Shown here: piece after piece, positions 23,926 through 37,500 of the stretch
Layout: each line of letters begins with the position of its first letter
How positions within the stretch are numbered: position 1 is the first letter of the stretch
Source: Cydia pomonella
Taxonomy: Eukaryota; Arthropoda; Insecta; Lepidoptera; Tortricidae
DNA length: 64,000 bases
Assembly: GCF_033807575.1 (NCBI RefSeq)
Contig: NC_084726.1
Coordinates: forward strand, 1,736,001-1,800,000
Direction of reading: 5' to 3'
The notes under the pieces: generated by a model
What the model saw: the letters and a program-made list of their open reading frames with translations, nothing else
Told to the model about the DNA's origin: nothing
The model's database searches: none
Translations under genes and position numbers: made by a program

Positions 23926-24047
23926 AAATATTTATTTATTTCTCAGGGGGGCAATAAAGCGTGTCATTCTGACCAAGGGCATTTTCATAATTAAATCATG
24001 TCTTTTACAAGCCTCGCGTGACGACAAAGGAATTTGGGCTTAGCCTG

Positions 24048-24890
24048 TATTTGTACTCGCAGTGCAAATGGTTTTGTAATGCAAATATGTGAAATGTAGG
24101 CAGAAAACAAAACAATGAAATAATATTTTAAAAGCCTCATATTATTTTGTTAATTATAGTCAGTAACTTTTAAAAAAAAGTTTCTGTAGGTATTTTAATT
24201 CAGCTTAATAAAATTTGTGTTTAATAGTTGTATTCAGGATCGATATCTGTTTTGATTGTAGAGAATAGAAAAAGCACAAATAAAAAAACATAACCAAATG
24301 AGTAAAAAATTAGTAAATATTTGTTATGTATGTATGTCTATGTATGTTTATGGTTAGACGTATTTAAGTATGTTTATTCATATCAATTTCTTGTGTTATT
24401 TGGTTATATGCTATTCGACTTTTAATTATTATTATTTTTTTGTTGTTTTTCTTTGTGCCACCTACTGTAATACGTTTTATTCTAATTTTATTGTCTCCGA
24501 TACCCAAAGGTTGTCTGGAAGAGATCGCTCTTAAGCGATAAGACCGCCTGTTGTTACCTCTACCAAATCGTCTTTGTTTGTTTCTGTACAATAATTATTG
24601 TCAACTATGTGAGATGTGCAATAAAGAGTATTGTATTTTATTGTATTAGTAACTTATCACAATTCTTACAAATGACATTAATATGCTTTTTTTATTCTTA
24701 TTTTTTTTTTTTTTTTTTTTTTAGCTATTGTAATTGATTATGTAAATATATATTTCCATTCTATTCTTAAGTTATTTTATCATGTTATTCGATTAGCTAA
24801 AAGCAAAACACAAAATTAGCCTTGGTGATGTGTTCAATATTTTTAACGGTTTTTCACATAGATATTTTTCACCGTCATATTTCGTATTCA
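24048..24890. repeat. Tandem duplication upstream of exon 1, copy 1
   Basis: From 'gtatttgtactcgcagtgc' through 'caccgtcatatttcgta' it is repeated at 24919-25340. This copy is longer because of an insertion at about 24313-24650. It lies about 600 bp before the RyR start codon, so it could include regulatory DNA, but nothing in the sequence proves that. Confidence 0.8.
24313..24650. mobile_element. LINE-tail-like insertion in duplication copy 1
   Basis: Absent from copy 2. It contains 'ctggaagagatcgctcttaa', 'gcgataagaccgcctgttg' and 'gtgcaataaagagtatt', a 3'-end module common in lepidopteran retroelements. Confidence 0.6.
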
Positions 24891-24918
24891 CTTTTCTTTA
24901 GTACTCTTAGTTTCTTTA

Positions 24919-25340
24919 GTATTTGTACTCGCAGTGCAAATGGTTTTGTAATGCAAATATGTTAAATGTAGGCAGAAAACAAAACAATGAAATAATATTT
25001 AAAAAACCTCATATTATTTTGTTAATTATAGTCAGTAACAATTTAAATAAAGTTTCTATAGGTATTTTAATACAGCTTAATAAAATTTGTGTTTAATAGT
25101 TGTAAAAACACAAATAAAAAAACATAACCAAATAGGAGAAAATTATAAACTTTCACAATTCTTACAAATGACATTAGTATGTTTTTTATTTATTCTAAAG
25201 TTATTTTATCATGTTATTTGACTAGCTAAAAGCAAAAAACAAAATTAGTCATGGTGACGTGTTTAACATTGTAACATGCTACGCTTTTGAGGTTTAACGG
25301 TTTTTAACGTAGAGTTTTTTTCACCGTCATATTTCGTAGG
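24919..25340. repeat. Tandem duplication upstream of exon 1, copy 2
   Basis: Second copy of the segment at 24048-24890, without the insertion. Its end lies about 130 bp before the RyR start codon. Confidence 0.8.
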
Positions 25341-25417
25341 TAGCAGTTTTTCATGTAGCATTTTTTCTGTAGAATTTTTACCCAATCAAAGGCTAATACA
25401 TGTTTGTATCTTTTCAG

Positions 25418-25473
25418 ATATGGTGTGTGGGCGATGCTGCAGCATTTCTGACAGTTGAACGTGAATAAACAAA
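25418..25473 (+). other. RyR: Probable 5' UTR of RyR
   Basis: The sequence upstream of the start codon carries a possible acceptor, 'tgtatcttttcag', ending at 25417. The first coding exon may therefore begin at 25418, with a separate non-coding leader exon further upstream. The UTR would contain two short upstream ATGs (25420 and 25434), both ending before the main start. Inferred; no transcript evidence. Confidence 0.4.
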
Positions 25474-25530
25474 ATGGCGGAAGCGGAGGGAGGAGCAAGT
25501 GAGCAAGATGATGTTTCATTCTTGCGTACG
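25474..25530 (+). CDS. RyR: RyR exon 1 (residues 1-19)
   Basis: Start codon at 25474-25476, donor GTAAGT at 25531, phase 0. Encodes MAEAEGGASEQDDVSFLRT, the conserved start of insect RyRs. Intron 1 is 5.0 kb. Confidence 0.95.
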
Positions 25531-28500
25531 GTAAGTTCACCAATTTAAATTTTTGGCGGCCAAAAGTATGTCAACCTCTTTGTCCAAAACGTGGCAAGTA
25601 TGTTACCCTCGGTAGTAGCTACATATTTGCGGCGTTTGGGGTGGTAATCCTGGGGTCGTGGAGGCCTAGCGCATGTCGTATCTATAGGAAGTAAGGAGCT
25701 GCCAAAACGCTTTCTAGAGGCTACTGGTGACCAGAGGGCTGACCGATATTTTGTATTCTGTAATTAGGCCTAATTAGTTTATATAGCTCCAGTTTATAAA
25801 CTAAAAGAAATAGTGCAAAAAAACAAGTTTCGTATGATTTTTTTTAATTCGCTGTATTTTTTTAACTGTGGTATCTAAAGCTACATAAACTAATTACATG
25901 GAACAAAACATATTAAAGAAGGTTTAGTTTCTTTTGAAAAAAATAGTCATTTTTTTCATTTTATCAGTACCCCTAGTGTAAATTTAGTCGATAGCGAAAC
26001 GTGACGTACGCGTTTGCGTTAAGTCTCATTTTGTATGGGTTTTTGAACAGCGCGCCAAGCGGGACGTTTTGGAAAGTCAAAAATCTCATACAAAATGACA
26101 CTTAACGCAAACGCGTACGTCACGTTTCGCTGTCGAAAATATTTACACTAGGGGTACTGGTTAAATTACTCCTTTTACAGTCAAATGTTCTTCTCACTAT
26201 ATTAAATTTTTAATATGTTGTGCTCTACATTGTATCGATATAGGTATGTATATCGATAGTCGATAAATGACAAGCCTATGACAGTTCAAAAATGCCACAA
26301 TAATTTTGGCCTCTGATTATAATTCTAAAGAACAATGAACCCTTGACAACGGATCAGTACCCCTAGTGTAAACAAATTCGATTTCGAAACGTGACGTACG
26401 CGTTTGCGTTTAGTCTCATTTTGTATTAGATTTAGAAAGAGCGCGCCAAGCGGGACGTTTTGGAAACTCAAAATCCTATACAAAATGAGACTTAACGCAA
26501 ACGCGTTCGACACGTTATGATGTCGATTAAATTTACACTAGGGGTACTGTTGTCAGCTACTATATATAACCGGCTGGGGTTTGGCAGCCACACTGACATT
26601 TAGTTAAGAATGCTGCCACACTTCGTCAGGAAATGTCAGCTAACTATAGATGAACGAGCCAGGTATCTGAACCCCTGGTACTAAAAATTCCAAACCTAAG
26701 CCCTGGGATCTGCAATTATATTTATTTTATTTCAAACATAATATGCGTCGAATTCTAGTAAAAGGTCCCACTTTGTCGCAGACGAGGTTTGCCTGCATCT
26801 TATACGAATAAATGGAGACCTTTTGCTTGGAAACAACACATATACAACATTACAGTCGAAACCAACGCACTGTATAATGTGTGAATGAATGAATAATTTT
26901 AAATACTAAACTTACTTAATACAATTTAAATCCAAATGGGGTAGAAAAAAAACACGGCGGCGGCGGTGGGGTAGAAAAGGCCGGGAAACAAGACATGGAA
27001 GATGGGATACATATACAAAAATCTCAGCTATTTTTAATATGTCAAATAAATGATACATTAAATGTTAGGCCTGCTAATAAAAAATCTAATAAAGCCTTAC
27101 TTGCCTTAATAGTACATTACATATTCACACATGTATCGTACAACGTTTTACAGTACATACGGCCCTTTAAATGTTCGACATCACTTACCATCAGGTGAGA
27201 TCGTGGTCAAACGCTTGCCTATCGTTATAAAAAAAAAAAAAAAAACATAGTAACGTAATATGCTCATTTTCGCACTAGTGCGGTAAAGTAGCACCATATT
27301 TACTGCAAAAATAAATAAAGAATCATTTAAGTAATCATAAAAATTGAAACACTGGTGGCCTAGCGGTAAGAGCGTGCGACTTGCAAATTTGCAATCCGGA
27401 GGTCGCGGGTTCAAACCCCGGCTCGTACCGTACCAATGAGTTTTTCGGAACTTATTTACGAAATATCATTTGATATTTACCAGTCGCTTTTCGGTGAAGG
27501 AAAACATCGTGTGGAAACCGGACTAATCCCAACAAGGCCTCTGGGTTGGAAGGTAAGATGACAATCGCTTTCGTAAAAACTAGTGACTACGTCAAATCTT
27601 GGGATTAGTTGTCAAGCGGACCCCAGGCTCCCCTGCCTGCCTGATGGTAAGCAGTTAGAGGTGTTACAATAATCTCCTATTTAAAAAATGGGCGAATTTT
27701 GTATTTGTATTTTAATGTTTCATACTCGTAGAACAAGGGCACTTCTTAAGTTTCAAGCCATGACATGAAAATTCAGAAACACTTAAGTATTTTCACGTAG
27801 ATGTAGGTATTTTTGTATGTATCTATACAAATCAAATTATAAGAAAAATACCGAAATTTGGTTTGGTCGACTGTACACTGTTCACTTATAACCGCTTAAA
27901 AAAACTTTCTTACAAGAACTCCCTTTGAAAATAACCACTATTCAATCAATTGATTGTAAACCTTACCCTTTTATAAATAAGGCTTATTTTCAAAGGAAGG
28001 CAAAGTCCAAGGCTCCTCTTAATTGCAAGTCACACAAAAAGCAACTTGAGATTGAGCGCAATTCTATTTCACTTCAAAAGATGATTTTCTTCTATTCATA
28101 GGGTTGGCAACTTTAAAGTTTTTTCTTTACGCAGATATAAATTGTCATCTTCTTTTATATTCCCTAAAATTAAGAATTGGTAACCTAACCAAGTAGAAAA
28201 CTACGCTGATATCATTGGCAGGCGATGTAAGTCGCAACCATACAATTAGGCTGAGATGCTCGTAAACTCTAGCTGCCCAGAGGCCATAAAAAAGTCTCCC
28301 ATTCCAATGTATTTTGCTTCTTTATTTTTGACTAATCATAGCTGGTGGCCTAGCGGTAAGAGCGTGCGACTTGCAATCCGGAGGTAGCGGATTCAAACCC
28401 CGGCTCTTACCGATGAGTTTTTCGGAACTTACGTACGAAATATCATTTGATTTACTAGTCGCTTTTCGGTGAAGGAAACATCGTTAGGAAACCGGACTAA

Positions 28501-31500
28501 TCCCAACAAGGCATAGTTCACCCTCTGGGTTGGAAGGTCAGATGGCAGTCGCTTTCGTAAAAACTAGTACCTACGCCAAATCTTGGGATTAGTTGTCAAG
28601 CGGACCCCAGGCTCCCATGAACCGTGGCAAAGAAGAAGATTTTTGACTAAGTAATCAAAATTGCACTAGTTTTTGTAAGTTTTGATGTGTCGGCGGCAAA
28701 CTTTTAGGAATAGAAGAATACTTTTTCTGCGCGTGACTTAATTGACTATTGACTTTTGATTGACTGAATTGACGATTGACTCCCTAACATTGTCTATGTT
28801 ATTAAATTTTAGTAATACATAGGTCACTAGATAACTTTGCAATAGACAAATATGAAATAAAGAGGTGGCCTATTACATATACCTTTCAAAACTATATTTT
28901 CACAAATTCACAGGCAATGTTTGGCGGGAAAATATTTAATTATTATTAAAATTACTTGTTAAAAACTTTAAAAATGTCGATGTGGGCTAAAGACGGTTTA
29001 TAATTTTTTATACAACATATCTTATCATTTATTGAATGCCAACTATAGCATTACAAGATGTTTACGTATAATAACAACATTATAAAGTACAGGATGGACC
29101 TGACAAATCTTAAAATATAACTTAACCTACAGAAAAAAAAACTGGTGTAATAATATTTTTTGTACGTAATAAATATTTTCGATAAGTATTTAAAAATAAT
29201 ATAAAAATGTTTTAGTGAAATATTTATATATTCATTTCATACAAAGTTTAAATCTATTTTTATATGTATTAACAAGGCCCAGAGGATTCAATTTTAACGC
29301 CCAGGTTTGGCCTTATTCAGCAAAAATACAAAAAGTCATCAGTGTCACCCCTGCCGCCGGTGTCCAATTACCGGTCCCATTCACTCACTGGCCGCTTTCA
29401 TTTTGCCGTTTATCCACAATAGCGAGGGTAACTCTATTAAAACGATAGAGTTATAAACGAATATTTCTTTAGGTTAAAGTTTTTTCCACGTTAAGCCTCT
29501 GTATTTTACTCACAAGAGTGGGAACGAAAGTTATAGTTAGATGCAAATTTTGAGTTGTTTCTCTATGATTGTATTGAATTTTAAGTGATGATTTTGAATA
29601 ATGAATGTTTGAAAGAAATAAAATACATTTATTCCATAAAGCACACGTACAGATGTAGTGAACAATCTTTTCCCATCGTATTTTCTGGGAAACGTTCGTA
29701 TTTGTCCTGCTACTTCAGTCAACCTCAGTACTTTTGTACTGGGACTGACGGAAATGGCATGACACGTTCGTGTGTTTCTGTGAAAATACGATGGGATTGT
29801 TCACTACAGCTGTACATAGGACAAGAAGATGAAAAAATAAGACAATAAGAAGAACAACATAAAATTATGTAACGTTAAAACCAGAAAATTACACACTTGG
29901 GTCCAGCAATGTGTGCAGTAGGGGAAAAGACCCTGTCTCAGCATATTGTTGCTATTCGCCAACGAGGCAACTTGCAACGCTGTTGTTCTGCCAATGCGTA
30001 AGGGGCCTTATTTAATAACGTTAATTTGGATTTGTTTTGGAATGTTTTACAATTAGTATTTTCTTGGTGTTAGTATGGTAAAAAAAATGTGTTCCACTAG
30101 GTAGCAAAGTTTTAAAAACCCGTGCCTTGAAACCCTCACAACACTCAAGGGTCTACTTTTCGTACCACTTGCTACGATGTTGGTTCAATTTTGGAATCTT
30201 TCACTTGCTCGCTTGAGGTGTTAAACAACAACTTTGCCTCCTTGTAAAACATCATCATCATCATCTCAGCCATAAGACGTCCACTACTGAACATAGGCCT
30301 CCTCCTTGGACCTCTACATGTACCGGTTCGAAGCGACCCACATCCAGCGTCTTCCGGAAACCTTAATAAGGTCATCTGTCCATCTTGTGAGTGGTCGTCC
30401 TACGCTGCGCTTGCTAGTCCGTGGTCTCCACTCGAGCACTTTTCGACCCCATCGGCCATCTTCTCTGCGTGCTCTGCGTTGTAAAACATATAGCTATTTT
30501 TTCTTTAATATGTAACCCTTTTCTTTGCAGGAAGACATGGTGTGCCTGTCCTGCACGGCCACCGGCGAACGCGTATGCCTGGCGGCCGAGGGCTTCGGCA
30601 ACCGGCACTGTTTTCTAGAGAACATCGCTGATAAGAACATACCACCTGACTTGTCGCAGTGTGTGTTCGTCATAGAACAGGTTAGCAAACATCCCAACAA
30701 AAAACACATCAAAACCTAACCTAGGGTGCCGCTGGCAGGGGGACAGTGCCCAAGCTGCTGGTGGTCAGGGCAAGGAGAGGAACCGCCGGACTATCCACGT
30801 TGTGTCTAAGACTACCGCCTTCTGCATCAGACCTTTGAATCAGCCACCTAACGAGTCTCTTTACATACTTTGTTGACCCCATTGGTTTTATGATTAGTTT
30901 GTCGAGGGTTTCGGCAACCGGCATTATTTCCTCGAGAACGTTACCCAAATAGTAGGTAGAAGCCAAATGACAATACCAGTGAATAATTACGATAGAGAAA
31001 CAAAAGAATGATGAAAGCAGCAAATCAGAGAGACATTGTTTAAATTGGGAAGGAGTAGAAACCATTTAAAACAGAGACGTGAGGTGAGTGCTTCGGTTTT
31101 GTTCTGTACCCCTAGTGTAAATATTTTCGACAGCGAAACGTTACGTACGCGTTTGCGTTAAGTGTCATTTTGTATGAGATTTTTGACTTTCCAAAACGTC
31201 CCGCTTGGCGCGCTGTTCAAAAACCCATACAAAATGAGACTTAACGCAAACGCGTTCGTCACGTTATGATGTCGATCAAATTTACACTAGGGGTACTGAA
31301 TATATCGGTAAACGTCACTGTTTTAAAACGCCGTCAGCATAAAGGTGCGACCAGACCGCAGCTTAAAAAAACGGTCACGATACGGAATCGCAGTGACGCG
31401 TCGTATGCGTACCGTTTTTGACGCATGCTCCCCACACCGCTGCTTAAAAAACGGTGACGGTACGGAATCGCAGTGACGTGCTTCACGCGAATCTTTTTTG

Positions 31501-34500
31501 TTCGCAAAACAGTTGCGTCTTTTAAGTCACCGGTGTGGTGTCTGCCATAAGATCTCCGTGTAATATTTTTTTGCGATTTTTACGCAGATCAATTTACGGT
31601 ACGTCAGCGTATTTTAAGCAGTGGTGTGGGGAGCATGCGTCAAAAACGGTACGCATACGACGCGTCACTGCGATTCCGTATCGTGACCGTTTTTTAAGTT
31701 GCCGTCTGGTCGCACCTTAAATGTTTTACGTGATCTATCGCAGCACGAGTTCATCACCAAGTAGTAGACCGCGAGCCAGGGACAGATTTCCATGACCAAT
31801 CGCCTCCCGGGCGAAAACTCGTATAGTGGTTAACGGCTACGTATGATGAACCCTCGTGGACGTCAGCTGCCGCTCCGTTGGTAGGTTGAGTAATGGCACC
31901 CACCGAAACACGTAAAAAAAATTGTCGTCGCCTCCCGTTCAATACTTTGTCAGATGATAGTTCAGATGCTATTGTTAATTTAATAAATCGTCAGCTGGTC
32001 GCATAAACATGTAAAAAATAAGCGCTCTACCTTTTTATGATAGCAAACAAATCATGAAACTTTGCATGTAGCATTTCATCAGGTGAAACGCTATAAATGG
32101 ATTACGCAATTCACACATTACGCATACTTGGCGGACATAAAGTGGTAAGGCGCGTATTTTTTGACATGTTCATTTTACAGCTGACGGTCTTTCCACCGTG
32201 ATACGACCGGCTGACTATCATCTGACAAAGTATCAGCCGGGAGGCGATGACTGACGAATTATGATGGCCCGCGGTCTATAGGTACATTTGAGAATGAGGG
32301 TGGCAGGTATGTCAAAATGTTCACCGTTTCTTTGAGAATATCACGAAAAGTTTACCAACAAATTTGTCTCAAAACTAGAAAGTTAGAGAAGTATTCTTTG
32401 AAACTAAACGAAACTTTTCCAACTGCAACTGATTAATGCAAATTATGGTTTATGTCATAGGAAAACTCGGGCTAAGTATGCAAAACTTCAACTTAGAACT
32501 TCAATTGTGCAATTTTGAAAATCTGAACCATTGCGAATTGTAGGTATTCATTCATTCGTTCTTTTAAAATTATGGCGCTAGTCCAGTGGGTTATTTCGCC
32601 AATATTAAGTTATTAGGAGCTTTAACTATGACTAAAATTACGGTTAGTTCAAGACAGTTTACGATGATTGCTACTAAAATCGATAGCTGGACTTTACAAG
32701 TAGCTCGTGGACTACCGGCCGTTGACTCCAAAATGGTAGTTTTTTATATTTATACTATGTCGGTGGCAAACAAGCATACGGCCCGCCTGATGGTAAGCAG
32801 TCTCCGTAGCCTATGTATGCCTGAAACTCCATAGTAGCTAAACGCGTCTCAAGATTAATTCTCACTGCACAATTATCACATTAGTTTACTGTATAATAAG
32901 CTATAGATATTACACTTTAAACAATATTAATGAGCAAAAAACAATGGAATTAATCATGTATCAAAATATCTCAACATGGCGCTCGAATCGGAAGTCCTTG
33001 CGAATTGTACTTCTTAGAGTACGTCCTATAAAATTTCCCATAGGTACTGCCATAAACATAAATTCGGCGAACGTTTTTTATGATGAGAGTTGATTTGGTG
33101 CAACCAGCGTCCGGTTCTGCGTATATGTTGATCACATTTTGTGTTTTTTTATATTATTATATTAGAATTGTTTTTTTTTCCAAGGTTTTATTTTGTTTCA
33201 CCTGTCCCATTGTCTGTCTGTCGGTCTGTAATCAAATAAATAAATAAATATTATAGGACATTATTACACAAATTGACTAAGTCCCACAGTAAGCTCAATA
33301 AGGCTTGTGTTGAGGGTACTTAGACTACGATATACATAATATATAAATACTTAAATACATAGAAAACACCCATGACTCAGGAACAAATATCCATGCTCAT
33401 CAAACGAATAAATGCCCTTACCAGGATTTGAACCCGGGACCATCAGCTTCGTAGGCAGGGCACTACCCACTAGGCCAAACCGGTCGTCAAAAATCTTGCA
33501 AGTTAAATTTGATCCACTTCCCGGTATCCGATTGAGCTGAAATTTTGCATGCATATGTAAGTCGGGTGACAATGCAATATTATGGTAGCATCGAGCTGAT
33601 CTGATGATGGAGACAGAAGGTGGCCATAGGAACTCTGTGATAAAACAACGCAACCTAATTGTGTTTGGGGTTTTTAGAATTAGTTAGCTCGATGAGTATT
33701 AGTCGCCTGTCTAAAAAAAAGTACAGTCAGCGATAAAAGCTTGTAATTCTAATTAAAATGATTTTTTTTCCAAAAAAGTATTTTATGTTATTATTATATA
33801 GTCCGTAGAATCGATCGGATAAGGAACACAGAGCTGCGCTCCAAAACAGGTATCGCAGATGTGGGTGTGAAGGCCGCCAAGCTCAAATGGGATTGGGCGG
33901 GGCACATCTGTAGGATGCACCCGGACAGATGGGCCAAAATAGCGACCGAATGGGCACCACAGATCACCCGAGGCAGAGGAAGGCCAAAAACGAGATGGCG
34001 AGACGACCTGGACTCATTTCGTAACGACTGGCGGGAGCATGCACAAAGCCGTGACGAGTGGCGGAAAACAGGGGAGGCCTTTGCCCAGCAGTGGGACACA
34101 ATATAGGCTATATAAAAAAAAAAAAAAAAAAAAAAATTATATAATTGTTTATTTATTTATTTCAGGCATTATCAGTACGAGCCCTACAGGAGTTGGTAAC
34201 CGCTGCCGGCTCAGAAACCGTAAGTGTACCCTCTCTAATCTCTCTATACCACCCTGTATGTACATTCGTCACAATTATATAAAAACCTGTGAAATAACTT
34301 GTTCTCCTCAAGTACTGTCCTTTAAATAATTTTCAAATAAACTAATTTGTCTCATGTTAAATTGTTTAACCTTAAAAGATTTTAAATAGCAAATCTATTG
34401 TATTGTTTAGCACATAGATTATATACAGGGTGAAATTTTATACGGTGCACATTTTATGGGGTTGGGCTGTAGTAAAAGAATGCCCAAAATATATATAATA

Positions 34501-37500
34501 TTAGACATTCGTAACATTCCCCATTGAGAGTTAACATTACGTACCTATACTTAGGGGCTGTTTCATAATGTCCACGTAAAGTTCTGAATAAGCTACTTGC
34601 CACTTACCTGACGAAGAAAGTCATCGTTGGCGTTTCACAATCTTCAAATGGTAGATAAAGACCTTTACAACTGAAGGTAGTTTTATCTGGCAGTTAATTT
34701 ATTTGTTAATCAGCTATTCAATAGGTTACTTGGACATTGTGAAAGAGGCCCTTAGACCTGCAAATAATTTAGTAAAATATTTTTCTAATCGTCAACTGTA
34801 ATAGTTGAATGAAGATTTCGTATACCTAACTGTAATTGGGTACTTTTCATGTATGGGTTCCGAACTCAATTATAAGATTAATTTCGATACTCTGTAGTCA
34901 ACTTAAAAAAAAATTACTAATCACATGCCGCCGCGCTCCCATAGAAAATACTAAACGGGCGCGGGCAGGAGTCGCGCGTTTATGTCTTTTTTCAGTTATT
35001 TACCGTATTTTGGTACAATGCCTAAATTGAAGAGTGGCATGGATTCTGAAGTAGTATCCTGACTTCTCATTTGAATGAATTAAATATTGACACATTAAAC
35101 CTAGATACTTAGTACTTGATAAAAAAAAATGTGCACCGTAGTACATGTCATCCTGTATCTATTATTGTGTTTAACCTCCTGTGAATAATCTTTTACGTAT
35201 CGCCACCGTTTCGATTCCAGGGCAAAGAAAACTTAGTGAGTACACCATTCGGTAAACTGCATGCCAAAAATTCAAAATCTCCAATTGGAATCATAAGTAG
35301 AATTCTACTTTTTATTAATATTCAATTTTACATTTTATTAATATTAAAAACATTTTTCTAATTAATCTTTAAACGATTTGAATGAATCTTTAAAATTTGC
35401 TTATGTTATTGCTAGTAGAACTCACTACTTCGTAACTAAGGCTGCTTTAACTTCATTGGATACTTTTATTCTTCGCGCCTTCCTTTAGAGCAGTTTTATT
35501 TTTAATTTAATAACTTTGTCTTCTAAAACTACCATAAGAATGACACAAATCCGTTTTTCCAGATTGTCTACAACCCTAATTCAATATACTATATGCTTAC
35601 GTCCTCTTTAGATTCCTATTTCTACAATTTTCATCGACAAAATACCATTTTTACGACTTTTTTATTAAACGTAGAAATAATTTAAACAATGATCAAGGTC
35701 CTTAATCTCAGTTTATTTAGTGTTAACCAAGACTCGGAAACCGGTTAAATTTTCAAACCGTTATTATGTACTTTGTGCAAAACCTTTTTAGTTTCGGTTT
35801 CGTTCGTAAAACCGTTATTTTTAAACCAACATTTCTGCTGTAACCTCATTTAAACAATCATCAAGGTCCTTAATCTCAGTTTATTTAGTGTTAACCAAGA
35901 CTCGGAAACCGGTTAAATTTTCAAACCGTTATTATTTACTTTGTGCAAAACCTTTTAATTTCGGTTTCGTTCGTAAAAGCGTTATTTTTAAACCCGTTTT
36001 TTAGGAGAATATTTCCATAAAGTTCTTGTCAAATTAACCGGTTTAGAACAATAAAAACCGGTTTCTTACTATACTCTGTATCTTTAGGTATTTAAATAAA
36101 AGTAAACAAAATCTACCTTCAAATGGCTCCTTAAGCTAGTTCAGGGTACATGAAAACATTACATGATCAAATAATGTAGGTTAAAGTCAGGTCGTTCAGT
36201 GACAGATCCAGGTGGTTTTGTATTTGGTTGGTTAACCTGTAAATGTTATAACTACCCGAAAATGTACAAATTGTTTGTTTACTTTTATTTAAATACCTAA
36301 AGATACAGAGTATATGTGGGTGTCTTTGTTTACGTTGCACATCAACAAACCGGCCTGCCGTCTCGTCGCTTGTCGGATAAACTGCTTTATTTAAGTTTAA
36401 TGAAGTTCTTAAAACGTTCGCGTTCTTATGAAAGTTCGGAGTAAAACCAAAATAAACCGGTATTTACCGGTATTTTTAAAACCGGTTCAGAGCCTTGGTG
36501 TTAACGTTTGAAACCAACTTATTTTAGTATACTTGACTCTAACGAAACAATTGTTTGTACGTTTATAACCACGATCATCACTTTTTATTATGTCTTACTT
36601 GAATTAACTGTTTCTTTTGTGTTGTTTATTGGTTAAAATTTCCAACTAATATTTTTACTATAATAATATTTTGTATTTTGTACCTTATTGTATTCCGCCA
36701 ATTGTCTACCTTACATCCTTTCATTTTAAATTTACTTTCATCCTTAAATATCATAAACACTACCTGCTTTTTTTAATTATAATATATTCTTGTATTTATA
36801 AAAATTACAATCCTGGCATGAATTTAATTCCTTAAAAATTTTACTCAAACAAATATATTTGTATTTCTTTTTACTTCCTAAAATAGACCTTTTAAATTAA
36901 ATAAATACAGCCATTCTAATCGATATTTCTACAATAAAGAATTGTATAAAAATCTGAATATAAACAACATAATTATTTACGTGTATCCTTCATTTCAGGG
37001 TAAAGGAACGGGCTCTGGACACAGAACCTTGCTATACGGCAATGCTATTCTACTGAGGCATCTTAACAGTGACATGGTGGGTATATTTATTAATATTTTA
37101 CAGTTCGTGTCATTCACGATGACGCGCAGATTTATCCAATCTAACCTTTAATAACATGACATTGCGAGTCAAGGCGCGCGTCTTCGTGAATGACACGATA
37201 TATACAGTGTGTATTTTTGATACGACCGCTAAGCAAAGGGTGAGTTTAGGCTTTAATGAACACACTTTCATAAGTTTAAAAAAATAACAGACAACATTCA
37301 TTTTTCCATTTAAATAATTCAGCAAGCAATGTACCACTACTTTGTTTTAACTCAAAACGTCGCATCAATGACGCGACGTCACAACTGTTAGAAGTGACTA
37401 TGATGTACGAAATATTTTGCCGCTCAAAAATAATTCAAAAATTAATTATACTCTGGTAATTAAGACTAAATTAAAAAATCTTTCAGTATCGTTGTATATC

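Noticed and set aside
24364..24591. 75-codon basic minus-strand frame
   Set aside because: It lies in the retroelement-tail insertion of the upstream duplication and is absent from the second copy.
1..25400. A second host gene upstream of RyR
   Set aside because: I looked for runs of exon-like frames with matching splice sites on both strands and found only repeat-derived frames.
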